Source: Planctomycetota bacterium
Lineage (GTDB): Bacteria > Planctomycetota > UBA1135
NCBI GenBank assembly: GCA_002705055.1
Contig: PAHY01000050.1
Span: 1-47,250 of the forward strand
Length of the DNA stretch: 47,250 nucleotides
Reading direction: 5' to 3'
Position numbers and translations under genes: made by a program. Below are positions 17,212-25,892 of this stretch, piece after piece. Each line of letters begins with the position of its first letter. Positions within the stretch are counted from its first letter, which is position 1. Below the pieces are notes generated by a model, which made no database searches, had not been told where the DNA came from, and saw only the letters and a list, made by a program, of their open reading frames with translations.

Positions 17212-17781
17212 CTAGGCCTGCGCCGCCGCGCGCTCGGCGAGGTACTCCGCGAAGCTCGGGGCGGCCGCGTCCTTCTCGGACAGAATGGGTTCTTCCCCGG
17301 GCTGCCCACCCCAGTCCACGGCGAGCTCAGGGTCGTCCCAGCGAATGGAACGCTCCAGCGCCGGAGCCCAGACGTCGGTGGTCTTGTAAAGCACCTCGGC
17401 GTCCTCGGAGAGCACCCGGAATCCATGCGCGAGGCCGGGGGGCACCCACAGCTGGCGACGGTTCTCGGCGCTCAGCTCGACTGCCACGTGCTGGCGGAAG
17501 CTGGGGGAGTCGGGCCGGACATCCACCGCCACGTCCAGAATCGACCCGGCGATCACGCGCACCAGCTTGCCTTGGGCATGCGGGGCAAGCTGCAGATGCA
17601 GCCCGCGCAGCACTCCGCGACGGGAACGCGAATGGTTGTCCTGAACAAAGCTGCCCTGAAAGCCGGTCAGCTCGGCGAAGCGCTCGGCCTGAAAGCTCTC
17701 AAAGAAGAAGCCCCGCTCGTCGCCGAAGACCCGAGGCTCGAGCACGTAGACGCCGTCAATCGCGGTGGCAATCGCTTCCAT
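17212..17781 (-). CDS. rfbC: dTDP-4-dehydrorhamnose 3,5-epimerase
   Basis: The protein has 189 residues, the family length. It catalyses the double epimerisation of dTDP-4-keto-6-deoxyglucose in dTDP-L-rhamnose synthesis. Visible residues are the ERGFFFESF loop, the catalytic His62 in RGVLRGLHLQ, the QGKLVRVIAG strand, and Tyr132 in EVLYKTTDVWAP, with WVPPGLAHGF around 112-121. It is downstream of rfbA, overlapping it by one base at 17781. The four rfb genes run rfbD-rfbB-rfbA-rfbC on the minus strand. Confidence 0.96.
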   Translation of the reverse strand: MEAIATAIDGVYVLEPRVFGDERGFFFESFQAERFAELTGFQGSFVQDNHSRSRRGVLRGLHLQLAPHAQGKLVRVIAGSILDVAVDVRPDSPSFRQHVAVELSAENRRQLWVPPGLAHGFRVLSEDAEVLYKTTDVWAPALERSIRWDDPELAVDWGGQPGEEPILSEKDAAAPSFAEYLAERAAAQA

Positions 17782-18656
17782 CAGTCGCGCGCCAGCAGAG
17801 CCTGCAGGTATTGCCCGTAGCCGTTCTTGAGCAGCGGCTCGGCGAGTTGAGCGAGCTGGGCATCATCAATGAAACCCATCCGCCAGGCGATCTCTTCGGG
17901 GCAGGCGATCTTCATGCCTTGGCGCTTCTCGACCGTCTGCACAAAGGAGCTCGCTTCGAGCAGCGAATCATGCGTCCCCGTATCGAGCCAGGCAAAGCCG
18001 CGGCCCAGAGTCGCGACTTCGAGCGACTGGTCCTCGAGATAGAGGCGGTTGAGGTCGGTGATCTCCAGCTCGCCGCGCGGGCTCGGCTTCAGCGAGCGGG
18101 CCAGCTCGCTGGCTCGCCCGTCGTAGAAGTAAAGGCCGGTCACCGCGTAGTTGGACTTGGGCTCTGTGGGCTTTTCTTCGATGCTCAGCACCTTGCCGTC
18201 GCCGTCAAACTCGACGATGCCGTAGCGCTCGGGGTCGAGCACCCGGTAGGCGAACACGGTCGCCCCCTGAGGCTGCGCGCTCGCGCCCTGCAGCACCTTC
18301 GAAAAGCTCTGACCGAAGAAGATGTTGTCGCCCAGGACCAGGGTGCTGGGAGCGCCGTCGAGGAAGTCCTCGCCGATCAGATAGGCCTGCGCCAGGCCAT
18401 CCGGGCTGGGCTGCACGGCGTACTGAATGTCGAGGCCCCACTCCGAGCCATCGCCGAGCAGCTCGGCAAAGCGCGGGGTGTCCTGCGGGGTCGAGATAAT
18501 CAGAATCTCGCGGATCCCCGCCAGCATCAGCACGCTGAGGGGGTAGTAGACCATCGGCTTGTCGTAGATGGGAAGCAACTGCTTCGACATTGAACGAGTC
18601 ACCGGGTGCAGCCGGGTGCCGGAGCCGCCGGCCAGAATGATCCCTTTGCGCTTCAT
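17781..18656 (-). CDS. rfbA: Glucose-1-phosphate thymidylyltransferase
   Basis: The protein has 291 residues from the ATG at 18656, the usual RmlA length. It makes dTDP-glucose from glucose-1-phosphate and dTTP. The nucleotide-binding signature [20 protein letters not shown] is at the N-terminus and [20 protein letters not shown] follows; [10 protein letters not shown] carries the metal-binding Asp and [17 protein letters not shown] is the sugar-binding region. The ATG overlaps the rfbB stop. The homotetrameric enzyme is usually feedback-inhibited by dTDP-rhamnose. Confidence 0.97.
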   Translation of the reverse strand: MKRKGIILAGGSGTRLHPVTRSMSKQLLPIYDKPMVYYPLSVLMLAGIREILIISTPQDTPRFAELLGDGSEWGLDIQYAVQPSPDGLAQAYLIGEDFLDGAPSTLVLGDNIFFGQSFSKVLQGASAQPQGATVFAYRVLDPERYGIVEFDGDGKVLSIEEKPTEPKSNYAVTGLYFYDGRASELARSLKPSPRGELEITDLNRLYLEDQSLEVATLGRGFAWLDTGTHDSLLEASSFVQTVEKRQGMKIACPEEIAWRMGFIDDAQLAQLAEPLLKNGYGQYLQALLARD

Positions 18657-19723
18657 CGGCTTGCGTAGTTGGCTTCCATCCAGTCGCGGTAGGCCCCGGT
18701 GCGCACTGCATCGAGCCAGGCCGTGTTCGCGAGGTACCAGCGCACGGTGCGGCGCAGTCCGGACTCGAAGCTCTCCTGCTGCGCCCAGCCGAGCTCCGCC
18801 TGGGTCTTCGAGCAATCGATCGCGTAGCGGAAATCATGGCCGGGACGGTCGGTCACGAACTCGATGAGTCCGCTGCGGTCGCTGATCTCAGCGTGCGGCG
18901 CTTCCTCGTCGAGAATCGCGCAGATGGTGCGCACGACCTCGAGGTTGGTGCGCTCCGCCTCGCCGCCGATCAGGTAGGTCTCGCCGATCTGACCCTTCTC
19001 GGCCACGGTCACGATCGCGCGCGCGTGATCATCGACGTAGAGCCAGTCGCGGACGTTGTCCCCTTTGCCGTAGACCGGCAGCTTCTTGCCTTCGAGCCCG
19101 TTCAGGATCATCAAGGGGATCAGCTTCTCCGGGAACTGGCAGGGCCCGTAGTTGTTCGAGCAGTTGGTGATCAGCACCGGCAAGCCGAAGGAACGTCCCC
19201 AGGCCCGTACTAGGTGATCGGAGCCCGCCTTCGAGGCCGAGTAGGGCGAACTGGGGTCGTAGGGGGTGTCCGGGTGGAACATGCCCTCATCACCCAGGCT
19301 GCCAAACACCTCGTCCGTCGAGATGTGCAGGAAGCGGAAGCCGGCCTGCTCGTCCGCGGACAGCGAGTCGAAGTACTCGCGGGCTGCCTGCAGCATGACC
19401 CCGGTGCCCAGCACGTTGGTCTCGATGAAGGCTGCCGGTCCGGTCAGCGAACGGTCGACGTGTGATTCCGCCGCGAGGTGCAGCACGCAGTCCGGGCGGA
19501 AGTCGCGGAAGGCCGCCTGGACCGCCTCCGGGTCGCAGATGTTGGCCCGCACGAAGCGATAGCGTGGCTCGTCCTCGACCCCAGGGAGCGACATCAGATT
19601 GGCCGCGTAGGTCAGCACGTCGAAGTTGAGCACTTCGGCCTCGCGATCCGCGAGGAGATGACGAATCACCGCAGAGCCGATGAATCCGGCTCCTCCGGTC
19701 ACGAGGATGCGTTGGAACTGCAT
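18653..19723 (-). CDS. rfbB: dTDP-glucose 4,6-dehydratase
   Basis: The protein has 356 residues from the ATG at 19723, normal for RmlB. It converts dTDP-glucose to dTDP-4-keto-6-deoxyglucose using bound NAD. It has the Rossmann loop GGAGFIG at residues 10-16, [15 protein letters not shown], the STDEVFGSL motif with the catalytic Asp/Glu, and the [13 protein letters not shown] motif with Tyr and Lys. [17 protein letters not shown] and [20 protein letters not shown] are further RmlB hallmarks. The rfbD stop is 1 nt upstream of its ATG. Confidence 0.97.
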   Translation of the reverse strand: MQFQRILVTGGAGFIGSAVIRHLLADREAEVLNFDVLTYAANLMSLPGVEDEPRYRFVRANICDPEAVQAAFRDFRPDCVLHLAAESHVDRSLTGPAAFIETNVLGTGVMLQAAREYFDSLSADEQAGFRFLHISTDEVFGSLGDEGMFHPDTPYDPSSPYSASKAGSDHLVRAWGRSFGLPVLITNCSNNYGPCQFPEKLIPLMILNGLEGKKLPVYGKGDNVRDWLYVDDHARAIVTVAEKGQIGETYLIGGEAERTNLEVVRTICAILDEEAPHAEISDRSGLIEFVTDRPGHDFRYAIDCSKTQAELGWAQQESFESGLRRTVRWYLANTAWLDAVRTGAYRDWMEANYASR

Positions 19724-19724
19724 G

Positions 19725-20627
19725 TCAGCGGGCGCGCGCGTCTTCAGCCAGGAGCAGCGGGAGTGCGTGCTCCAGGGCGTCCTGCCAAGCTGCCGCGGCG
19801 ACACCCCAATCCGCCCATTCCGGGGAGGCCTCGAGCGGACTCCAGGCCGGGCGTCGGGCGGGGGTGGGGTATTCCTCGGTAGAGCAAGGACTTACCGAGC
19901 TATCGGCCACTTCCAGGCCGAGCCCCAAGGCGAGTTCGCGAATCGTGCTGGCAAATCCGTACCAGGAGGTGATTCCGGCGTCGCTGTAGTGGAAGATCGG
20001 TCCGGCCTCCGGGGCAGCGCGCAGCGCCCAGAGCGCCTGGGCCAGGCCTCCGGCCCAGGTCGGCGCGCCCAGTTGATCCGCGACCACCTTGAGCTCCTTG
20101 CCCTGCTGCATCAGGCTCAGCATGGTGCGCACAAAGTTTTTGCCCCGGCGGCCGTAAACCCAGCTGGTTCTAACGACTTGCGCACGATCGCCCAGCACCT
20201 CCGCGACCGCCTGTTCAGCCGCCAGCTTGGAGCGCCCGTAGGCATTGATCGGATCGACCGGGTCGTCCGGGCGCCAGGGCCGGTCGCCTTCGCCGGCGAA
20301 GACGTAGTCGGTCGAAACCAGGACCAGACGCGCGCCGCAGGCCGCGGCTTCCTCGGCCAGGACCCGGCTGCCGCGCTCGTTGACCGCGAAGGCGGCCGCG
20401 GTGTCCTGTTCGGCAGCGTCGACGGCGGTCCAGGCGCCGCAGTGGAGGATGAGCGCCGGTTGGACTTCCTGGACGCAGGCTCGGATCGATGTCGGATCCG
20501 CGAGGTCGAGCACACTCCGCGCGGGGGCGACCGCTTCCACGTCGGAGGGCGCCGCCAGTTGGCACTCGTAACCGAGCTGCCCGCTGCCTCCGGTCAGCAG
20601 GACGCGCTGATGCGAGGGGGCGTTCAC
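19725..20627 (-). CDS. rfbD: dTDP-4-dehydrorhamnose reductase
   Basis: The protein has 300 residues from a GTG at 20625-20627. It reduces dTDP-4-keto-L-rhamnose to dTDP-L-rhamnose with NAD(P)H. The nucleotide-binding [12 protein letters not shown] is at the N-terminus, [10 protein letters not shown] follows, and [11 protein letters not shown] and [12 protein letters not shown] hold the catalytic Thr and the YxxxK pair. [18 protein letters not shown] and QLGAPTW fit the family. It is the first of the four rfb genes transcribed. A GTG start and a weak or absent SD are typical of this region. Confidence 0.94.
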   Translation of the reverse strand: MNAPSHQRVLLTGGSGQLGYECQLAAPSDVEAVAPARSVLDLADPTSIRACVQEVQPALILHCGAWTAVDAAEQDTAAAFAVNERGSRVLAEEAAACGARLVLVSTDYVFAGEGDRPWRPDDPVDPINAYGRSKLAAEQAVAEVLGDRAQVVRTSWVYGRRGKNFVRTMLSLMQQGKELKVVADQLGAPTWAGGLAQALWALRAAPEAGPIFHYSDAGITSWYGFASTIRELALGLGLEVADSSVSPCSTEEYPTPARRPAWSPLEASPEWADWGVAAAAWQDALEHALPLLLAEDARAR

Positions 20628-20644
20628 GCGCCCATGATAGGAAC

Positions 20645-21199
20645 TTAGGGTCGCAAACTCGCGAGTTGGATCTGCTGTCCCTGACCCAGCGCGCGCGGGA
20701 TGCGCAGCCCCAGCGTCGGGCTGGTGCGATAGCCCTCGGCTTCGACCCGGACCCGGTAGAGGCCGTCCTGAAGCCGACCGCTCTCAAACTGTCCCTGGGC
20801 GTCGGCCTGGCCCACCAGCTCTTCGGGGAAGCCGCGATCATCCGCGGCGTACCAGACCACCCGGGCATAGGGGATCGGCCGCCCGCCTTGGTCGCGCACT
20901 TCCACCCGCAGGGTGAGCGCGAGCGGCGCGTCGAGGCCTTCGGCATCCTGCACTTCCTGCAGGGATCCGGGCGAGGCCGCGCGCACATCGGCCCCGGCGG
21001 GGATCGCCGCGAGTTCGATCTGGGCCGGAGGCTCGGGGCGCCGCGGTCGTTCGACCGGGGCCGGAGCCAGCAGCAGCTCCTTGCCCAGGCCGCTGTCGCC
21101 GTCCTCGCCCAGCGGCGCCGGCAGGGCCGCGAAGCCGATCGCCCCGAGGCCGAGCAGAATCGCTGCGGCGGAAAGGACTTGGGGCGGGGAAATGGCCAT
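20645..21199 (-). CDS. Membrane-anchored carboxypeptidase-regulatory-like protein
   Basis: The protein has 184 residues. Residues about 8-28 form one hydrophobic segment (VLSAAAILLGLGAIGFAAL), followed by a Pro/Arg-rich spacer. A beta-sandwich-like domain then starts at about residue 100 (LRVEVRDQGGRPIPYARVVW), with GQADAQGQFESGRLQDGLYR and VRVEAEGYR. This is the pattern of CarboxypepD_reg-like domains, often found on envelope proteins. It would sit in the periplasm or at the surface. It lies 17 bp upstream of rfbD on the same strand; whether it belongs to polysaccharide assembly is unknown. Confidence 0.65.
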   Translation of the reverse strand: MAISPPQVLSAAAILLGLGAIGFAALPAPLGEDGDSGLGKELLLAPAPVERPRRPEPPAQIELAAIPAGADVRAASPGSLQEVQDAEGLDAPLALTLRVEVRDQGGRPIPYARVVWYAADDRGFPEELVGQADAQGQFESGRLQDGLYRVRVEAEGYRTSPTLGLRIPRALGQGQQIQLASLRP

Positions 21200-21311
21200 G
21201 GGGGGCTGAAGCGGAATTCCGCTCTTCCAGCCTCATCGGCGGGATGCGCCCCGGAGTCCAGTCCCGGAAACGAAAAAACGGCCCCCGCATGCGGGCGCCG
21301 TCGGCCGAGGA

Positions 21312-21388
21312 TGGTGGGCGATACTGGGCTCGAACCAGTGACCCCCAGCTTGTCGAGCTGGTGCTCTAGCCAACTGAGCTAATCGCCC
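21312..21388 (-). tRNA. tRNA-Val (anticodon GAC)
   Basis: On the minus strand the acceptor pair is GGGCGAT/ATCGCCC, the D-arm begins GCTCAGTTGG, the anticodon loop is TCGACAA and the T-arm is ACTGG-TTCGAGC-CCAGT. Discriminator A is followed by an encoded CCA. It lies 24 bp from the pcnB-like gene. Confidence 0.95.
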
Positions 21389-21412
21389 AACCTCGGGGCG
21401 GAAAGGATAGCG

Positions 21413-22621
21413 TCACGGCCCCGGGAAGGAAAGCCCCATTTCGTGCCACTCGTCGTAGGGGCCGAGATCCCGGTCCGCCGCCTCGAGGCGGCAACGCAGG
21501 AACTCGAGCGCGTCCGAGAAGCCCTCGGAGGCAAGCAGTCGTTCGCTGGCCGCCTTGCGTCGCCGGCGGCGGCGCCCGCGCAGCGCTTCGCGCTCCGGGT
21601 CCATCAGCTCCTGTGCCAGCATGATGTGAATCGCCCGGCCGATCGCCGCCCGGGGCAGACGGGCATGCTGCTGCAGTCGACTGAGTAGGAACGCCGGCAC
21701 CTGCGGCACCTCCTTGACGGGCACGGTGCGCTGATCCGGGTCGAGTTCGTCTTCGACCATCGGGCCGTACAGGCAGGCGAGTCGGAAGCCGTAGCCGGGC
21801 TCGCCGCCTTCCTGCACCCAACGATCCAGGGCGTCGAACATGGCGAGCAGCCGCTGTTCGTTGTCCGGCGAGCGCTCCAGCCAATCCGCGATGTCCGGAG
21901 CGAGCAGCGGCACCACACCCAAGGCGAGCAGATCGGTAAAGCACCCGACCATGTCCCCCGTCAGCATCAGCCGGAACAGCTCCTCGACCAGACGCGGGGA
22001 GGCCGCCTCGACGAGCATGCCCGCGTGTTCCCGCGCCGCGGCGATCTCATCCCTGCCGGCATCCAACCCGAGCCGGCGCATGAACTTGATCAGTCGCAGA
22101 ATGCGCACCGGGTCCTCGCGGAAGCGCAGATCCGGATCGCCGATCGAGATCATGCGGCGCGCTTCCAGATCCTTCAGGCCCCCGACGTAATCGACGATCT
22201 CTCGCTTGCGCGGATCCAGGAACAGACCGTTCACGGTGAAGTCACGACGCGCGGCGTCTTCGGCGGCGGTTCCGAAGGCGTTGTCATCACGAATCGGCTC
22301 ATCCTGATCGCGGCCCTGACGCGGGGGCTCCCGGCGGAAGGTGGCGATCTCAAAGATGTCGCGGCCGGCGTAGACGTGCACGATGCGGAAGCGTCGGCCG
22401 ATGATGCGCGAGCGTCGGAACAGCCGCTTGACCTGTCCCGGTCGCGCCGCCGTGGCGATGTCGTAATCCTTGGGCTGCAGCCCGAGCAGCACGTCGCGCA
22501 CGCAGCCGCCGACCAGATAGCTCTCGTGCCCGTGTTCCTGCAGCCGGCGCACCGTATCCACGGCGCGGCGATCCAGGCGGCGCAGCGAGAACGGGAGGTC
22601 GGCTCGGACAGGAGACTTCAT
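21413..22621 (-). CDS. pcnB: PcnB-like class II nucleotidyltransferase (poly(A) polymerase / CCA-adding)
   Basis: The protein has 402 residues from the ATG at 22621. It belongs to the class II nucleotidyltransferase superfamily: SYLVGGCVRDVLLGLQPKDYDIAT carries the GxDxD-type metal site, RREPPRQGR and RRDFTVNGLFLDP are motif C-like, and RFREDPVRILRLIKFMRRLG is motif D. The segment IIGRRFRIVHVYAG is characteristic of PcnB-type poly(A) polymerases. The C-terminus is basic (RRRRRRKAASERLLA near 372). It may polyadenylate RNA for decay or repair tRNA CCA ends. All four tRNAs in this window already encode CCA, which favours the poly(A) role. It is about 35 bp downstream of rsmG on the same strand. 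Confidence 0.88.
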   Translation of the reverse strand: MKSPVRADLPFSLRRLDRRAVDTVRRLQEHGHESYLVGGCVRDVLLGLQPKDYDIATAARPGQVKRLFRRSRIIGRRFRIVHVYAGRDIFEIATFRREPPRQGRDQDEPIRDDNAFGTAAEDAARRDFTVNGLFLDPRKREIVDYVGGLKDLEARRMISIGDPDLRFREDPVRILRLIKFMRRLGLDAGRDEIAAAREHAGMLVEAASPRLVEELFRLMLTGDMVGCFTDLLALGVVPLLAPDIADWLERSPDNEQRLLAMFDALDRWVQEGGEPGYGFRLACLYGPMVEDELDPDQRTVPVKEVPQVPAFLLSRLQQHARLPRAAIGRAIHIMLAQELMDPEREALRGRRRRRRKAASERLLASEGFSDALEFLRCRLEAADRDLGPYDEWHEMGLSFPGP

Positions 22622-22655
22622 GCGGGAGGAGGGAGGAATCCGCCGCAGACGGAGG

Positions 22656-23351
22656 CTAGGCCGGCTTCAGGACCGCGACTTGGCGCATGCCCCGTTCGCC
22701 GGGAAGCGAGTAGGGGTGGCGCGCAGCCAGCTTCCACGAACGGCGCACCTCCTCGGACAGCGTATCCCAGTCTTCCTCGAAGCGCGGCCCGGCCATCAGG
22801 AACAGGGTGCCGAAGCGGACCTTGTTGCGCCGGACGCGCTGCAGCAGCTTGGCCGGCGACTCGACCGCGCGGGCCACGATCAGATCGACTTCGCCCTCCA
22901 TCCGCAGCTCTTCTTCGGCCTGACCCGAGAGCACTTCGGCGTGGAAGAACTCCAGCCGCATCAGCGCCTCTTCGAGGAACTCCGCGCGCTTGCCGCGACG
23001 TTCGCAGAGCAGGATGCGCTTGTCGGGAAAGACGCCGGCCCAGACCAGGCCAGGCAGCCCGCCGCCCGAGCCCCAGTCGGCGATCACCCGGGCGTCTTCG
23101 GGCACGAAACGCGCAGCCTCCAGGCAGTCCACCAGGTGGGCTTCAATCAGCGTTTCCCAATCGCGCGCGCCGGTCAGATTGACGATCTGGTTGGCGGCGA
23201 GCAGCAGCCGCCCGTAGGCCAGAATCGAGGCGAGCGGGGCGTCGGGCGGCGAAGCCAATGGCGCGACGTGCTTGCGGAGCAGGCCGACGTCGAAGGGGTT
23301 GGGCTCTTCCAGGGCGGCGAGCGCTTCTTCGGGAATGCCGGGAAAGGACAT
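22656..23351 (-). CDS. rsmG: 16S rRNA (guanine527-N7)-methyltransferase
   Basis: The protein has 231 residues from the ATG at 23351; the upstream extension runs through the tRNA-Trp and is not coding. RsmG methylates G527 of 16S rRNA. The SAM site VIADWGSGGGLPGLVWAGVFP is present, preceded by NLTGARDWETLIEAHLVDCL, and VDLIVARAVESPAKLLQ is the family's motif IV region. The C-terminus has RRSWKLAARHPYSLPGERG. It is followed by the pcnB-like gene and preceded by two tRNA genes on the same strand. Confidence 0.9.
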   Translation of the reverse strand: MSFPGIPEEALAALEEPNPFDVGLLRKHVAPLASPPDAPLASILAYGRLLLAANQIVNLTGARDWETLIEAHLVDCLEAARFVPEDARVIADWGSGGGLPGLVWAGVFPDKRILLCERRGKRAEFLEEALMRLEFFHAEVLSGQAEEELRMEGEVDLIVARAVESPAKLLQRVRRNKVRFGTLFLMAGPRFEEDWDTLSEEVRRSWKLAARHPYSLPGERGMRQVAVLKPA

Positions 23352-23392
23352 GCAGGCGCGGTCCGACGCGAGGGGAGGGCCGGTGGAATCGG

Positions 23393-23469
23393 TGGCAGGG
23401 CAGGTAGGACTCGAACCCACAACATGCTGATTTGGAATCAGCCGCTCTACCAATTGGAGCTACTGCCCT
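23393..23469 (-). tRNA. tRNA-Trp (anticodon CCA)
   Basis: On the minus strand the acceptor pair is AGGGCAG/CTGCCCT, the anticodon stem-loop is GCTGA-TTCCAAA-TCAGC and the T-loop is TTCGAGT. Discriminator G is followed by an encoded CCA. It is 17 bp from the tRNA-Leu at 23487. Confidence 0.95.
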
Positions 23470-23486
23470 ACACGATTCCGATCGGA

Positions 23487-23573
23487 TGGTGCCGAGGGGG
23501 GGACTCGAACCCCCACGTCCTTGCGGACACAGGCACCTGAAGCCTGCGCGTCTACCAATTCCGCCACCTCGGC
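23487..23573 (-). tRNA. tRNA-Leu (anticodon CAG)
   Basis: The minus strand gives an 87-nt class II tRNA: acceptor pair GCCGAGG/CCTCGGC, anticodon stem-loop CAGGC-TTCAGGT-GCCTG, a long variable arm (TGTCCGCAAGGAC) and an encoded CCA. It differs from the tRNA-Leu at 40173 and is not an integration site here. Confidence 0.95.
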
Positions 23574-23633
23574 TTCATCGGCCCATCCGGGTCGAATAAG
23601 ATACCTCTCCCGCTGAGGGAAGCAAGCCCGTTC

Positions 23634-24092
23634 ATGAGCGATTCCGAGCGCCCGATCCGCGAGGTCACCCGCAATCGCCGGGCCAAGTACGACTTCGAGA
23701 TCCTCGAGACCCTCGAGGTGGGGGTGGCCCTGCACGGCACCGAGGTCAAGACCTTGCGCGCCGGGGAGGTCAGCCTCGGAGAGGCCTTTGTGCGCATCCG
23801 AAACGGCCAGATGTGGCTGGAGCAGGCCCGGATCGACGAGTACCGCGAGGGCAACCGGCATAACCACGACCCCTCCCGCCCGCGCCGCCTGCTGGCCCAC
23901 AAACGCGAGATTCTCAAGTGGTCGCAGCGGATGAAGGAGAAGGGGCTGACCATCGTGCCCATCTCGCTGTACTTCCGGGGCCGGGTGGTCAAGCTCGAGA
24001 TCGGCCTGGGCAAGGGCCGCAAGCGCCACGACAAGCGCCAGGTCATCAAGGACCGAGACAACCGCCGCGAGCTGCGCAAATTCACCCGCTAG
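23634..24092 (+). CDS. smpB: SsrA-binding protein SmpB
   Basis: The protein has 152 residues and the family length. It binds tmRNA and delivers it to stalled ribosomes for trans-translation. Motifs: NRRAKYDFEILETLEVGVAL, GTEVKTLRAGEVSLGEAFV, HNHDPSRPRRLLAHKREI, and a basic C-terminal tail (GKGRKRHDKRQVIKDRD). The tmRNA gene lies 49 bp downstream, so the partners are adjacent. It is divergent from the tRNA-Leu. Confidence 0.97.
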   Translation: MSDSERPIREVTRNRRAKYDFEILETLEVGVALHGTEVKTLRAGEVSLGEAFVRIRNGQMWLEQARIDEYREGNRHNHDPSRPRRLLAHKREILKWSQRMKEKGLTIVPISLYFRGRVVKLEIGLGKGRKRHDKRQVIKDRDNRRELRKFTR

Positions 24093-24114
24093 GGCGGACT
24101 CCGCCGGCGCGTGG

Positions 24115-24120
24115 TAGAAT
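24115..24120 (+). promoter_or_regulatory. Candidate -10 box of the tmRNA promoter
   Basis: TAGAAT lies 22 bp upstream of the mature tmRNA 5' end and matches 5 of 6 consensus bases. No good -35 box is visible at the usual distance, so the tmRNA may also be transcribed from upstream through smpB. Confidence 0.35.
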
Positions 24121-24141
24121 GCAGCCTGCAGACTGTGCAAC

Positions 24142-24493
24142 GGGGGCGATCGGTTTCGACTGGGAGTATCCTCGTGCCTGGTTGCGTGCCGAGGTTGCGG
24201 AGATGGCCTCGTAAATCCCTCCGCAAGGCATTTACCTGCCGACAACAACTACGCACTCGCTGCTTAATGCAGCGCGTCCCTTTGTTCTTCGCCCGCTGGG
24301 GCAAAGGGGCGACTGATCGCGGGCTAGCCGATGGTTCCTGGCCCGGGGACCTGAGGTAAAACTCAACGGGCTGGCGTGCGTCCTCGCTTGTTCTGGTGCC
24401 GGGCCGCTCGTGAGATTCGATCCGGAACTACGCACGTAGACGCCTTTCACGAGCCTCTGCAGGACGCGGGTTCGATTCCCGCCGCCTCCACCA
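24142..24493 (+). ncRNA. ssrA: tmRNA (transfer-messenger RNA), one-piece
   Basis: It is a 352-nt one-piece tmRNA. The 5' GGGGGCG pairs with 3' CGCCTCC, the T-arm GCGGG-TTCGATT-CCCGC precedes it, and the 3' ACCA is encoded. The tag reading frame ends GCC GAC AAC AAC TAC GCA CTC GCT GCT TAA (24238-24267), so the tag ends in DNNYALAA, the usual YALAA degron. The resume codon is probably the GCC or a codon just upstream. Right after the tag stop, cgctgc-ttaat-gcagcg forms the P5 hairpin. It lies next to its partner gene smpB. Confidence 0.95.
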
Positions 24494-24500
24494 CGGTCCC

Positions 24501-24534
24501 GGCCGGTCGCCTCGCGCGGCCGGCCTTGCTCGTT
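24501..24534 (+). terminator. Candidate terminator after tmRNA
   Basis: GGCCGG (24501-24506) pairs with CCGGCC (24520-24525), with an inner CGC-CTC-GCG hairpin, followed by a T-rich ttgctcgttt. It lies between the tmRNA and the convergent sbtB-like gene, and might serve both directions. The stem is imperfect and the T-run is interrupted. Confidence 0.4.
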
Positions 24535-24539
24535 TCGGC

Positions 24540-24851
24540 CTAGTCTTCGCCTTCGTGTTCCTGCAGGACCTGCACATCACGCAGGTAGAGGATCATGCCG
24601 TAGTTGTCGGAATAGACCTTCTTGCAGTGCGCGGCGATCGCCTGCGCGACGGCGCTCTCGCAGACCACCTCCACCCGGATATTGGTGCTGGCGTTGCCCC
24701 AGTTGCCATCGCGCGAACCGCGGTGCCCCTTGCCGCGGGCATCGATGATGGTGTAGCCCTCGGCTCCGAGACGCTCCAGGTCACGCTTGAGCATGGGCTC
24801 CAGCGCCGATTCGGTCACGATCGTGACCAGCTTCCGAGAGAGGTAGTTCAT
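24540..24851 (-). CDS. sbtB: SbtB-like PII-family regulator
   Basis: The protein has 103 residues. The opening KLVTIVTESALEPMLKRDLE and the stretch EGYTIIDARGKGHRGSR match the PII fold and the SbtB subgroup, whose hallmark is GYTxxDxxGKGSR before the T-loop. IRVEVVCESAVAQAIA and YGMILYLRDVQVL are the second half of the ferredoxin-like fold. The C-terminal CGPxGC R-loop of cyanobacterial SbtB is absent. Trimeric SbtB binds adenine nucleotides and regulates the bicarbonate transporter SbtA. The ATG overlaps the SbtA-like stop (ATGA), so the pair is coupled. Confidence 0.82.
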   Translation of the reverse strand: MNYLSRKLVTIVTESALEPMLKRDLERLGAEGYTIIDARGKGHRGSRDGNWGNASTNIRVEVVCESAVAQAIAAHCKKVYSDNYGMILYLRDVQVLQEHEGED

Positions 24852-25795
24852 CCGCTCAGTCCGAACAGAGCATGGACCCGTTCCGCGTAGTACAGGTAGA
24901 TGGGGATGCCGAGCACCACATTAAACGGGAAGGTCACGCCGAGCGAGGCCGCGAGCGAAAGCGTCGGCTTGGCCTCGGGCACCGAGATGCGCATCGCCGC
25001 AGGAACCGCGATGTAAGAGGCGCTCGCCGCGAGGGTCGCAAGCACGGCCGTCCCGCCGATCGACAGGCCGAGGCCGGCACCGAGGACCGCGCCGATCGCT
25101 CCGGAGACCAGCGGCATGCCCACGCCGAACAGCACCAGAAAGATGCCGCGTCGGCGCAGCGCTCCGAGCTGGGAAGCCGTCACCAGCCCCATCTCCAGCA
25201 GGAAGAGGGCGAGCACTCCTTTGAACAGATCGAAGAAGAGCGGCGAGAGCGGGTCGAGGCCATCCGCGCCGGCGATCCAGCCGATGATCAGGCCGCCCAG
25301 CATCAGCACCATGCTCTTACCCAGCATCACCTCATGGGCCACCTGTCCCCATTGGGTGTCCTTGGTGACGCCGCGAGCCAGCACGATGCCGACCAGGATC
25401 GCTGGCATCTCCAGGAGCACGACGAAGACCGGCATGTGCTCTTCGAAGGCGATCTGCCGGGAGCCGAGGTAGGCGAGCGCCACCGCGAAGGTGCCGACGC
25501 TGACCGAGCCGTAGTGCGCCGCGATGGAGGCCGCGTCGACCCGCCGAAAGCGGCCCAGGGTACGCAGCACCGGGTAGGCCAGCAGCGGCAGCACGATGCC
25601 CATCACCACGACCGCAGCCATCTGCGGGAAGAGCTCCATAAACGGCTGTGCCGCAAGCTCTTTGCCGCCCTTCAAACCGATCGAGAGCAGCAGCAGAATG
25701 CTGAGCAGCTCGTAGACCTGGGGGGGCAGCCGCAGATCAGACTGGGCGACGCCTGCCAGGACGCCGAGCAGGAAGAAGAGGATGATCGGATCCAA
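24848..25795 (-). CDS. sbtA: SbtA-like sodium-dependent bicarbonate transporter
   Basis: The protein has 315 residues from a TTG at 25793-25795, chosen because it opens with the family's MDPIILFFLLGVLAG; the longer frame has no family match. About ten hydrophobic segments are visible. Family-like stretches are LLLLSIGLKGGKEL, AHYGSVSVGTFAVA, LFKGVLALFLLEMGLVTASQ and a repeated second half ending SASYIAVPAAMRISVPEAKP. SbtA imports bicarbonate with Na+ across the inner membrane. At 315 residues it is shorter than cyanobacterial SbtA (about 370), mostly because the central cytoplasmic loop is short. Gene order SbtA-SbtB is the same as in cyanobacteria. Confidence 0.85.
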   Translation of the reverse strand: MDPIILFFLLGVLAGVAQSDLRLPPQVYELLSILLLLSIGLKGGKELAAQPFMELFPQMAAVVVMGIVLPLLAYPVLRTLGRFRRVDAASIAAHYGSVSVGTFAVALAYLGSRQIAFEEHMPVFVVLLEMPAILVGIVLARGVTKDTQWGQVAHEVMLGKSMVLMLGGLIIGWIAGADGLDPLSPLFFDLFKGVLALFLLEMGLVTASQLGALRRRGIFLVLFGVGMPLVSGAIGAVLGAGLGLSIGGTAVLATLAASASYIAVPAAMRISVPEAKPTLSLAASLGVTFPFNVVLGIPIYLYYAERVHALFGLSG

Positions 25796-25892
25796 GCCTG
25801 CGCGCGCTTGAGGGGGGCCGATTCGGCGCTCGCATTCTAGCTCCGAGGTCCGCTCGATTCCCCGTGGACGTTTTCCTATGCTGCTCCCGGCG

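Noticed and set aside
16497..18593. 698-codon plus-strand frame across the methyltransferase and rfbC/rfbA
   Set aside because: Antisense shadow of well-identified genes, with no domain.
24111..24359. Plus-strand ORF inside the tmRNA gene
   Set aside because: The region is a structured tmRNA with paired ends and a tag frame; only the short tag is translated.
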